Below, piece by piece: positions 1-7,649 of a stretch of 64,000 bases of DNA. Source of the DNA: JAIVJZ01 sp035645695. Lineage in GTDB: Bacteria > Acidobacteriota > Blastocatellia > Pyrinomonadales > Pyrinomonadaceae. Made by a program: the position numbers and the translations under genes. The stretch's first letter is position 1. Each line of letters begins with the position of its first letter. The DNA is taken from assembly GCA_035645695.1 (NCBI GenBank), contig DASQMC010000012.1, positions 1-64,000 of the forward strand, in the 5' to 3' direction. The notes under the pieces were generated by a model. The model had not been told where the DNA came from, made no database searches, and saw only the letters and a list, made by a program, of their open reading frames with translations.

Positions 1-1
1 G

Positions 2-1852
2 TACTTCACGACGCCGCCGCGGCGCGACAACGGGGATGCGGACGACCTGCCGAGTTCGGTCGAAGCCATGCAGGGGCAGGCGATGATCGCGGGGCTGTGG
101 GACGACATCGACATCAATACGACGGTGCGTGCGGACAGCGGGGTGTATGTGACGCAGGCGGACGCGAGCCGGGTCATCATTCGCTGGCAGGGCGTGACGT
201 TTGCTCAGCCGCGCGTCAACGTGAACATGGAGATGGAGTTGCGCGGCGACGGCACGATCCAGTTTCGGTACGGGGAGAATCCGCGGGTCTTCCCGGTGGT
301 GGGCATATCGGGGGGCGAGCCTGATGCTTACGTGGTCGCTACGCACACGCGGGAACTCGTCAGCCAGAGCACGCAGCCGATCAGCCTGTCGAATGCGCAG
401 ACGGTGACCTTCTCGCCGCGTCCGGCCGCTCTCCACACGATCAGCGGGCGCGTGACGGATGCCAACGGCGCGGGCGTGCAGGGCATCACGGTCTTCCTCG
501 GCGGCAGCCAGGGCGGCACGACTATGACGAGCGTCAGCGGCAACTATTCTTTCACCGGCCTTGCGGGGGGCAATTACACCGTCACGCCCTCGCACCCCAA
601 CTATGCTTTCGCGCCGCCGAGCATCAACATCGCCAACCTGAACTCCGATCAGGGCGCAAGCTTCACTGCCACCTCTAACAGGGCGGTCGGCGCGAACAGC
701 GTCGCGTTCGCGCAGACGAGCGGCGAGTTGAGCGAAGACGGCGGGCGGGCGACGTTTACCGTAACGCGCACGGGCGACACGTCCGGCGCGGTCACGGTGA
801 GTTATCGCACGACCGACGCCGATAATTTCACGGTCGGGTGCGCCGACACCGTCGCCAACAACGGCGGCGCATACGCCCGCTGCGACTTCGCGACCACGGT
901 CGGCACGCTCTCTTTCGCCCCCGGCGAGATCAGCAAGACCGTCACCGTGCCCATCATCGACGACGCGCACAAAGAAGCCGCCGAGACTTTCCAACTGCAA
1001 CTGAGCAATGCGGCGGGCACCGGCACGACGCTCGGCGCGCAGAGCATCGCGACCATCACCATTCAGGACAACGACGCGGGCGGCGCGCCGAACCCCGTCA
1101 CTAATTTTCACCCATTTTTCGTGAGGCAGCAGTATCTCGATTTCCTGAGTCGCGAACCGGACGCGGGCGGCTTCAATGCCTGGCTCGGCGTGCTTTCCGG
1201 GTGCGCCAATCCGAACACCGGCCCCGGCGTGCCGTCGCAGTGCGACCGCATCTACGTCTCGGGCGAGGGCTTCTTCCGCTCGGTGGAGTTCCAGTTGAAA
1301 GGCTCATATGTGTTCCGCTTCTACAAGCTGGCCTTTAATCGCCTGCCGGAATACAGGGAGATCGTCTCGGACATGAGTTTCGTGGCCGGGGCTACCGAGG
1401 CGGAAGTCTACTCGCGCCGCGCCCAACTGGTGGCCGCCTTCATGGCGCGGCCGGAATTTCAGGCGACCTACGGCGGCCTCTCGAATAAGGACTTCGTCGA
1501 AAGGCTGCTCGGCCGCTACGGTCTCTCGTTCGTGACGACGCCCGACCCTTCAACTCCCGACAGCGCGACGAGGGCGACTTTCACGCGCGAGTCCCTGACG
1601 AGCCAACTCGACGCAAACCTGCTGACGCGGGCGCAGGTCTTCCGCGCCATCGCCGACTCCGATCAGGTGCAGGCGGCGGAGTACAACAGCGCGTTCGTCG
1701 CCGTGCAGTACTACGGCTACTTGCGCAGGACGCCCGAACCGGCAGGCTATCAGGATAATTTGACCGCGTTGCAACGCGGGGTAAGCCCGCGCGAGATGGT
1801 CAACGCGTTCCTTAACTCCGCCGAGTACAGGCTCAGGTTCGGTCAACCGTGA
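2..1852 (+). CDS. Secreted/surface protein with carboxypeptidase-regulatory-like, Calx-beta and DUF4214 domains (5' partial)
   Basis: The frame is open from position 2, so the true start lies before the window; 616 residues remain and the first internal Met codon is at 68. In order: a beta-rich N-terminal part (motif GLWDDIDI) like the N-terminus of the secreted protein at 39620-41800; a carboxypeptidase-regulatory/SdrB-like fold near 430-640 (ISGRVTDANGAGVQG); a Calx-beta domain near 690-1075 ending TITIQDND; and a C-terminal DUF4214 module (FFVRQQYLDFLSREPDAGGF) from about 1110. Such combinations are common in extracellular proteins of Acidobacteriota. No signal peptide can be seen because the N-terminus is missing. 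The C-terminal module is paralogous to the whole mature protein at 6405-7286. The ligand is unknown; adhesion or matrix binding is only a guess. Confidence 0.85.
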   Translation, partial: YFTTPPRRDNGDADDLPSSVEAMQGQAMIAGLWDDIDINTTVRADSGVYVTQADASRVIIRWQGVTFAQPRVNVNMEMELRGDGTIQFRYGENPRVFPVVGISGGEPDAYVVATHTRELVSQSTQPISLSNAQTVTFSPRPAALHTISGRVTDANGAGVQGITVFLGGSQGGTTMTSVSGNYSFTGLAGGNYTVTPSHPNYAFAPPSINIANLNSDQGASFTATSNRAVGANSVAFAQTSGELSEDGGRATFTVTRTGDTSGAVTVSYRTTDADNFTVGCADTVANNGGAYARCDFATTVGTLSFAPGEISKTVTVPIIDDAHKEAAETFQLQLSNAAGTGTTLGAQSIATITIQDNDAGGAPNPVTNFHPFFVRQQYLDFLSREPDAGGFNAWLGVLSGCANPNTGPGVPSQCDRIYVSGEGFFRSVEFQLKGSYVFRFYKLAFNRLPEYREIVSDMSFVAGATEAEVYSRRAQLVAAFMARPEFQATYGGLSNKDFVERLLGRYGLSFVTTPDPSTPDSATRATFTRESLTSQLDANLLTRAQVFRAIADSDQVQAAEYNSAFVAVQYYGYLRRTPEPAGYQDNLTALQRGVSPREMVNAFLNSAEYRLRFGQP

Positions 1853-1882
1853 CGTGGAAGGGATGAGGGCGGCAGGAAATTT

Positions 1883-1965
1883 AAGGATTGATTCATTGGT
1901 TCATTGGTTCATTGGTTCATTGAAGAAATGAATCAATGAATCAATGAACCAATGAATCAATCCTT
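1883..1965. repeat. Periodic inverted repeat PIR1 (8-nt unit ATTGGTTC/ATTGATTC)
   Basis: Two arms of about 39 nt face each other across a short loop near 1922-1926. The left arm is a tandem of ATTGGTTC, the right arm its complement as AATGAATC/AATGAACC. The only arm mismatches I see would be G-U pairs in RNA. It lies between two same-direction genes and no U-run follows. Confidence 0.9.
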
Positions 1966-2074
1966 TTAAGCCTCACCCCTCCGATCCCGGCCAACCGGAC
2001 GCGCCGTTGCGGTCATCACAGCAGCGACCGCCTAACTTGCTCTAACAAGGGCGTTGCGCTTAGAATGCCCGTTC

Positions 2075-2113
2075 CCGTTCGCCTCTCCTGGCCTGTCGGC
2101 CGTGGGCGAACGG
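2075..2113 (+). promoter_or_regulatory. Leader hairpin abutting the Shine-Dalgarno site of the next gene
   Basis: CCGTTCGCC at 2075-2083 pairs perfectly with GGCGAACGG at 2105-2113, and an inner GGCC/GGCC stem fits in the loop. The 3' arm ends on the first two G of GGAGGT (2112-2117), the SD before ATG 2130. This could hide part of the ribosome site or protect the leader; regulation is inferred only. Confidence 0.45.
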
Positions 2114-2129
2114 AGGTCTCAAGAATTTC

Positions 2130-4673
2130 ATGAACATCGCTAATCCTGTTTCGGCCTCATTTGGAGATTTCCCAGTGAAAAACGCTTTTCGCCTGTCTTT
2201 GATTGCTCTTACGCTCGTCTGCCTGTCGGCCGTTCCGGCCTTCGCACAGGCGGCAGCGCCTACGCCCGATTCATTCTTTACGCAGATCACTTCTTCCGCC
2301 ACCGCCAACACCTTTGTCGGCGGCATCAGCGGCAACGGGCGTTTCGTCGTCTTTGAATCGACGGGCGATCTGGCGACTCTCAATCCCGGCGAAACGACGA
2401 GAAACCCCAACAACGCCGACGGCAATCGCGAAATCTTCCTCTACGACTATGCCCAGCGGCGCATCTTCCAGATCACCGATACGACGGTTGCCCGCGTTAA
2501 TGCGGCGAATCCCCCGCTCAGCACAAACGCCTCGACGGGTCAGCCTGATTTCAGCAACATCGCCGTCGAGGTGAGCAACAACCGCCCCTCCATCAGCCGC
2601 GACGGTCGCTGGATCGTCTTCAGTACCAATGCCGACACCCCGTTCAGGTTCGACGGCGACGGGAACAGAACCGCCCTCGCCGCCGACGGCAATCAAGAGA
2701 TTTTCCTCTACCGCATCCCCGACGTGCCCGCCGCAAACCTCCGCAGCGGCGCGGACACAGCCTTCGTCAACCTGCGGCAAAACGCCTTCACGCGCATCAC
2801 GAACACGGCGGCCAGCATTCGCCCCATGGCGGGCACGGCAACCAGAGCGCCCGTCGTCGCCGACGACAACCGCGCCCCGCAGGTCAACGACCGCGCCTCG
2901 CGCATCGTCTTCACCTCGACCCGCAATCCGGCGGCGAGGAACGCCGACGCCAACCCCGAAATCTTCGCCTGGACGAGAACGTCCGACGCCGCGACGGTGC
3001 CCGCCACGGGCGCGTTCGCGCAGGTGACGAACACGACCGGCGCGTTCACCTTCAACGACAACCCGAGCATCTCCGGCGACACGGCGACCGACGATGGCGC
3101 GGAAGACCCGCGCTCCATCATCGCCTTCATCTCGAACGCCACCGTGATGCGTAACCTGAACGACCAGACGATTGCCACCAACAACGCCGACGGCAACGCC
3201 GAAGTGTTCGTCGCCGCCTTCAACGGCGCGGACACCACCGGCCTCACGCAGGCCACGCGCACGCGCCGCACCAATCCGAACGACCTCGTCAACGTGCTCC
3301 AGCCCGGCCCGCGCGTCAGCCGCGACGGCCGCTACTTCGCGTTCGAGACGGTCGCCAGCGATCCGAAGGCCGACAGCACGGTGAATCAGGCCGTGCGCGG
3401 CATGTACGTCTACCAAATCGCCAGCGACACGTTCATCCAGATCGGGCCTCGCGGTTCGGTCGATGACGGAGAAGAGGACGTGCCGCGTCTCCCCGTCTTC
3501 ACGGGCGACAGCAATCAACTCGTCTACGTCTCGGCGCTCAACTTCACGGCCGCCGGCGTGCGCCTCCCGCGCACCGACGCGAACGGGCTGAACGCCTCCG
3601 TCTTCAGGCAGGTTTACGCCGTGACGATCCCTGCATCGGCCACCGCCGCGCAGTCCTTCACGCGCCTGACGAACACCACGAGCAGCGCACTCTCATCGCT
3701 GCAACCCTTCGTCAGCAACACCACGGAGCGTCTCGCTCTCACCTTCAACGGCGAACTCGGCGGCGGCAACACAGACCTCTCGGCCGAGGCCTTTTACCTG
3801 ACCGTGCCGCCCCCGGCAGGCTCGACCGGCACGCCCGCCGCTTCGAGCGCGCTCACGTATCTTACCGGCGCGTCGCGGCGCGACATCGTTACGCCCGCCG
3901 CTTCGCCGACGCCCTCGCCCGCGCCCGTCACCGGACTCGCGCCCGGCATGATCGGCATCGTGCGCGCGCCCGCCTCGGAAGGCGGCGCGAGGTTCGGCAC
4001 GACGACGGTGCGCGTCTGCGAACCGCCCGCCTCGTGCGAGGCGGCATCCGAGTCGCGCCGACGCCCTTCGCTGCCGGTCGAACTCGGCGGCGTCTCGCTC
4101 TCGATTAACAACGCGGCGGCGGGTCTCTACTTCGTCAGCCCGACGGAGATTCAATTCGTCGTCCCCGTCGGTCTTGCCGCGCAGACCGGCGCGAACACTT
4201 ATCCGGTCGTCATTAACATCAACGAAGGCGGCGCGGTCAGAAGCGTGCGCAGCGTCCTGCAAGTGGTCGCCGCGCAGCCCGACATCTTCACGAGGTCGGA
4301 TGCGCCGACGCGCGCCAGCGTCTTCAACGTCACCAACATGACGCTGATGGCCGAACCGGCGGAAGGCTTCCCCGTTACGACCAGCGTCATGGGCACGGCC
4401 ACGCCCACCGTCCTTTCGATCTTCATGACGGGCATACGCAACGTGCCCGTGAGCGCCATCTCCGTCATCATCGGCGACCGGACGCTGACAGGAGCGACGG
4501 AAATCAGGAGCAACACCCCGACCGATACGCCCGGCGTTGACCAGTTGAACGTGCAACTGCGCGCCGATCTGGCGGGACTCGGCGACCAGCCGCTCGTCGT
4601 CTCGGTTACGGTCGGCGGGCAGACGTTCACGAGTCGCCCCGCCGCCACCGCGCCGCGCATCCGCATCAGGTAG
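2130..4673 (+). CDS. Secreted PD40/TolB-like beta-propeller protein with TIGR03437 C-terminal domain
   Basis: 847 residues. A signal peptide (hydrophobic RLSLIALTLVCLSA, cleavage after AFAQA) is followed by repeated beta-propeller blades with motifs such as ISGNGRFVVFES, SRDGRWIVFSTNAD and SRDGRYFAFET, each followed by NADGN(R/A)E(I/V)F-type strands. A Pro/Ala linker near residues 590-610 leads to a C-terminal domain (GLAPGMIGIVRA ... YFVSPTEIQFVVP) typical of the Solibacter C-terminal family TIGR03437. ATG 2130 has GGAGGT 12 nt upstream; an in-frame GTG at 2175 with GGAG eight bases upstream would give a more standard, shorter signal peptide. The role is probably extracellular or periplasmic; substrate unknown. 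Confidence 0.85.
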   Translation: MNIANPVSASFGDFPVKNAFRLSLIALTLVCLSAVPAFAQAAAPTPDSFFTQITSSATANTFVGGISGNGRFVVFESTGDLATLNPGETTRNPNNADGNREIFLYDYAQRRIFQITDTTVARVNAANPPLSTNASTGQPDFSNIAVEVSNNRPSISRDGRWIVFSTNADTPFRFDGDGNRTALAADGNQEIFLYRIPDVPAANLRSGADTAFVNLRQNAFTRITNTAASIRPMAGTATRAPVVADDNRAPQVNDRASRIVFTSTRNPAARNADANPEIFAWTRTSDAATVPATGAFAQVTNTTGAFTFNDNPSISGDTATDDGAEDPRSIIAFISNATVMRNLNDQTIATNNADGNAEVFVAAFNGADTTGLTQATRTRRTNPNDLVNVLQPGPRVSRDGRYFAFETVASDPKADSTVNQAVRGMYVYQIASDTFIQIGPRGSVDDGEEDVPRLPVFTGDSNQLVYVSALNFTAAGVRLPRTDANGLNASVFRQVYAVTIPASATAAQSFTRLTNTTSSALSSLQPFVSNTTERLALTFNGELGGGNTDLSAEAFYLTVPPPAGSTGTPAASSALTYLTGASRRDIVTPAASPTPSPAPVTGLAPGMIGIVRAPASEGGARFGTTTVRVCEPPASCEAASESRRRPSLPVELGGVSLSINNAAAGLYFVSPTEIQFVVPVGLAAQTGANTYPVVININEGGAVRSVRSVLQVVAAQPDIFTRSDAPTRASVFNVTNMTLMAEPAEGFPVTTSVMGTATPTVLSIFMTGIRNVPVSAISVIIGDRTLTGATEIRSNTPTDTPGVDQLNVQLRADLAGLGDQPLVVSVTVGGQTFTSRPAATAPRIRIR

Positions 4674-4706
4674 ACGCTCCCGTTCCGCGCCGCGCTTTAC
4701 AACACA

Positions 4707-4772
4707 AAAGGGCGCGCGACCCGTCAGTATCCTTCGGGAAGACTGACGGGCCGCGCGCCCCTTCTCTTTTTA
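4707..4772 (+). terminator. Rho-independent terminator
   Basis: A long GC-rich stem (AAGGGCGCGCG and ACCCGTCAGT against their complements, loop near 4731-4740) is followed by CTTCTCTTTTT. It sits about 35 bases after the stop of the beta-propeller gene. Confidence 0.8.
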
Positions 4773-4869
4773 TAATGAACCATCAACGCCCCTGCAACGC
4801 CCGATTGCGAACCGCGCCACAATCATCTTGCGCGAACGGAGCCCCATAATGTCTCTGCTGACAGTTTTC

Positions 4870-4968
4870 CTCTGTGCCCCCTGCGGTGTTCTCTGTGTCT
4901 GCGGTGGTGAATGCTTCTGGGAGTCCTTCACCACCGCAGACACAGAGAACACCGCAGGGGGCACAGAG
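4870..4968. repeat. Periodic inverted repeat PIR2 (CTCTGTG family), perfect 42-bp arms
   Basis: Positions 4870-4911 and 4927-4968 are exact reverse complements with a 15-nt loop. About 47 nt of the left side (from 4870) recurs unchanged at 53136 in PIR12. The unit is related to the CACAGAG-type intergenic repeats seen in many bacterial genomes. A short open frame through it is not a gene. Confidence 0.93.
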
Positions 4969-5030
4969 CGCAAATGTGATTCAGGACGCCGTGCGTATTC
5001 CTTCGGCTGGCTAGCGGCGCGGGCGGCGGC

Positions 5031-5036
5031 TATAAT
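5031..5036 (+). promoter_or_regulatory. Candidate -10 box for the glycosyltransferase gene
   Basis: A perfect TATAAT lies about 90 bases before ATG 5125. The matching -35 region (around 5008-5013) is poor, so this is a partial promoter call. The rest of 4973-5124 holds nothing else I recognise. Confidence 0.4.
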
Positions 5037-5124
5037 CTCGCGGCAAGCAACATTCTGAACACGGCAGTACTTCCTGCACGTCCACAAACAACCCGCCGAC
5101 GGGCGCGGTTGCTCGTTCGAGAGC

Positions 5125-6312
5125 ATGCGTATCGCAATTGACGGGATTCCGCTGGCCGAACCGAAAACCGGCATCGGCCACTACACGTTTGAACTGGCGC
5201 GCGGCCTCGCGGCTCTAGCCCCTCGACATGATTTCGAGTTAGTCGCCCACGCCCCCATCGAGGCGGGGTTTCAGGCCGCCTTCGATGCCGACGGCGAGTC
5301 GCTCCGGCCCGCGAACTTGCGCATCGTCCACACGCCGACCAACTCTCTCAGCAAGCGCTGGTGGACGATTGGCTTGCCGCTCTACGTGCAAAGGCAGGCG
5401 GTCGCCCTATTCCACGGCACGAACTACAAAGTGCCGTTCTGGAATCGCTGCCGCACCGTCGTCACCATCCACGACCTGTCGCTCCTGCTCCACTCTCACA
5501 CGCACGAAGAGGAACTCGTGCGACGCGCGCGCCTGCGTCTCCCCGCGACGGCGCGCATGGCCTCGAAGATCATCACCGATTCCGAGAGCGTGAAACGCGA
5601 AATCTGCGAACACCTGCGCATCAGGCCGGAGAAGATCGCGGTCGTGCCGCTCGCGCCGCGCCGCGCCTTCCGTCCCGTCGCGCAGTCCATATCGGCGGCG
5701 ACGCGTCTCAGGCTCGGCGTCGAAGACGACTTCATACTGTTCGTCGGCACGGTCGAGCCGCGCAAGAATTTGCTGACGCTCGTGCGCGCCTTCGAGGAGT
5801 TGACGCGGCGCACGAGCCTCCTGCGCCCGCAACTCGTCATCGCCGGGAAAAAGGGATGGTTGACGGAAGAACTCTACACGCTCATCGAAGCGTCAGGCTT
5901 GAGCCGGCGCATACTTTTCACCGGCTACGTCACGGATGAAGACCTCGCCTCGCTCTATTCCTCCTGCCGCGTGTGCGTCTACCCGTCGCTCTACGAGGGC
6001 TTCGGACTGCCGCCGCTCGAAGCGATGAGCTGCGGCGCGCCAGTCATCACGAGCCGCATCCCGGTCATCATGGAGACTGTGGGCGACGCCGCCCGGCTCG
6101 TCGAACCGACGAACGTGCGCGAACTCGCCGACGGCATTCAAGCATTGTGGGAAAGCGACGACGAGCGGCGGCGTCTCTCCGCCGCAGGGCTGGCGCACGC
6201 CGCGAACTTCACCTGGGAACGCACGGCGCGCATGACGCTCGATGTTTACGAGGAGGTTTTACACGGCGCGGCGGCGGCGGCGGGCGGCGGCGAGCGCACG
6301 GCGAGGGCTTGA
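5125..6312 (+). CDS. Glycosyltransferase family 4 (GT-B fold)
   Basis: 395 residues. The N-terminal acceptor lobe starts MRIAIDGIPLAEPKTGIGHY, and the C-terminal Glycos_transf_1 lobe has VGTVEPRKNLLTLVRAFEEL and the nucleotide-sugar signature YEGFGLPPLEAMSCGAPVIT. The family adds a sugar from an NDP-sugar to a lipid-linked or polysaccharide acceptor on the cytoplasmic face of the membrane; donor and acceptor cannot be read from sequence. It is the first gene of the polysaccharide region, stands alone on the plus strand, and is closed by a perfect hairpin shared with the converging DUF4214 gene. Confidence 0.93.
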   Translation: MRIAIDGIPLAEPKTGIGHYTFELARGLAALAPRHDFELVAHAPIEAGFQAAFDADGESLRPANLRIVHTPTNSLSKRWWTIGLPLYVQRQAVALFHGTNYKVPFWNRCRTVVTIHDLSLLLHSHTHEEELVRRARLRLPATARMASKIITDSESVKREICEHLRIRPEKIAVVPLAPRRAFRPVAQSISAATRLRLGVEDDFILFVGTVEPRKNLLTLVRAFEELTRRTSLLRPQLVIAGKKGWLTEELYTLIEASGLSRRILFTGYVTDEDLASLYSSCRVCVYPSLYEGFGLPPLEAMSCGAPVITSRIPVIMETVGDAARLVEPTNVRELADGIQALWESDDERRRLSAAGLAHAANFTWERTARMTLDVYEEVLHGAAAAAGGGERTARA

Positions 6313-6343
6313 AGCGAAACAGGGGCGAATGGCCGGAACGAAG

Positions 6344-6375
6344 AAGGCCGGCCTCGCTTGAGCGAGGCCGGCCTT
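6344..6375. terminator. Bidirectional hairpin terminator between convergent genes
   Basis: AAGGCCGGCCTCGCT (6344-6358) and AGCGAGGCCGGCCTT (6361-6375) form a perfect 15-bp stem with a 2-nt loop between the converging genes at 5125 and 6405. Confidence 0.75.
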
Positions 6376-6404
6376 GACGTTTGTTCGCGTGTGCGCGCGC
6401 CGTG

Positions 6405-7286
6405 TTAATGGCGGTTGCGGTATTCGGAAGAGTAGACGAAGCCCCAGACCATCGTCTTGTAATCGCCGGGATTGGCGCGCAGGTAGGTGAGCCACGCGTT
6501 GTAGCCTTCGGCCTCCGGCTCGCGCCGCAAGTATCCGTAATACTGCATGGCGACGTAGGCCGGGTCGTATTCTTTGGCGTTTACTTCGGGGCTTTCGACG
6601 ATCTTTCTGAGCACGCTGGCGCGCGTTTCCGAACCGCTATCCAGACCGGCGATGAGCGCGGCGCGGTTGGAAACCGTTACGCCTGCCGTCGCGAGCAGCG
6701 CGTCAACGTAGGCCGCGTTCGTCAAGCTCGCCGGATACTTCGCGGCGAAGTCGGCGCGTGAAACCCATCCGTTCATGAAGGCCGCGCGCTTGGCGAGAAC
6801 TTCGGCATCGGTCGCGCCCGTCACGCTGCGCATACCGGCGACGATTTCCGGGTAGGTCGGCAGGCGGCCGAGCGACACCTTGTAAAAGCGGTAGACGAGA
6901 TAGCCCTTGATCTGAAATTCCTGCGATTCAAAGAAGCTCTTCGAGACGAGCACGCGCGCACCGTTGACGCCGGCGAGGCAGTTCGCATCGCCGTTGCAGT
7001 TGTTGAGCACTTTCATCCACGCGCTGAAGCCGTCGGGTTCGGGGAAGCGGCTCAGGAAGTCTATATATTGCTGCTGGACGAAAAAGTCGCTGTCGTCGAT
7101 GGTGATGCGGGCGTTTGTGCCCGGCCGCAGCCGGATGGGCTTGACCTTCACGTCGCCGTAGAACAACTCGGACGGCAGCGAAGGGTCTTCGGTGACGACT
7201 CGGAGCGTCGGCGCGCTCTGCCCTTGCGCGACGGCAAATGACGCGCACAGGATGCTTAAAAATAAGGCAACGACGAATTTACGCAT
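6405..7286 (-). CDS. Secreted DUF4214 domain protein
   Basis: 293 residues with a clear signal peptide (MRKFVVALFLSILCASFAVA, cleaved before QGQS). The mature protein is mostly one DUF4214 region: FFVQQQYIDFLSRFPEPDGF, YRFYKVSLGRLPTYPEI and MQYYGYLRREPEAEGYNAW, closely matching the C-terminus of the gene at the left edge of the window. DUF4214 is recurrent in bacterial extracellular proteins and glycan loci, but its biochemical role is not established. A TTGACA promoter candidate lies 140-170 bases upstream. Confidence 0.85.
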   Translation of the reverse strand: MRKFVVALFLSILCASFAVAQGQSAPTLRVVTEDPSLPSELFYGDVKVKPIRLRPGTNARITIDDSDFFVQQQYIDFLSRFPEPDGFSAWMKVLNNCNGDANCLAGVNGARVLVSKSFFESQEFQIKGYLVYRFYKVSLGRLPTYPEIVAGMRSVTGATDAEVLAKRAAFMNGWVSRADFAAKYPASLTNAAYVDALLATAGVTVSNRAALIAGLDSGSETRASVLRKIVESPEVNAKEYDPAYVAMQYYGYLRREPEAEGYNAWLTYLRANPGDYKTMVWGFVYSSEYRNRH

Positions 7287-7426
7287 GTGTGTTACTCCCG
7301 GTACTCTGTAGACGGTAGGACTATTTTTCTGTAGCTTAGGAAATCCCTGGGAGAGCCGGGGCTACTCGATTCTCTCTGCTTGTGCGCCGCCCAAGCGGTC
7401 GCTCGCGGGCACAGCCAACAACTGTT

Positions 7427-7456
7427 ATCGTAGCTTGCCCTCAGAGCGTTTGTCAA
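7427..7456 (-). promoter_or_regulatory. Promoter candidate for the DUF4214 gene
   Basis: On the minus strand TTGACA (7451-7456) is separated by 18 nt from TACGAT (7427-7432), giving a leader of roughly 130 nt before ATG 7286. The -35 is consensus and the -10 matches 4 of 6. The remaining divergent intergenic stretch 7287-7649 holds no other recognisable feature; short open frames there look like noise. Confidence 0.5.
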
Positions 7457-7649
7457 CGATATTGCCCCTGCGTGCGGGTTCGAGCCGGGCAAGTTTTATC
7501 CGGACGAAACATAAGTTCGTGAGGCCGCCCGCGCGGCGTCCGAAGAAACATCTCTCAAGGGCAAATTTAGAGATGCCGCGCGGCGCGACGGGCGTTGCCC
7601 CGCCGTGGGGCGCGGCGGGGAAAAGGTTGCGACGGATGGGGAAAACTCT

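Noticed and set aside
2271..3518. Long minus-strand open frame (415 codons) inside the beta-propeller gene
   Set aside because: Arg/Gly/Val-rich low-complexity translation opposite a convincing gene; typical high-GC antisense frame.
4828..5058. 76-codon frame through the perfect palindrome at 4870-4968
   Set aside because: The translation is just the inverted repeat; no family or SD.
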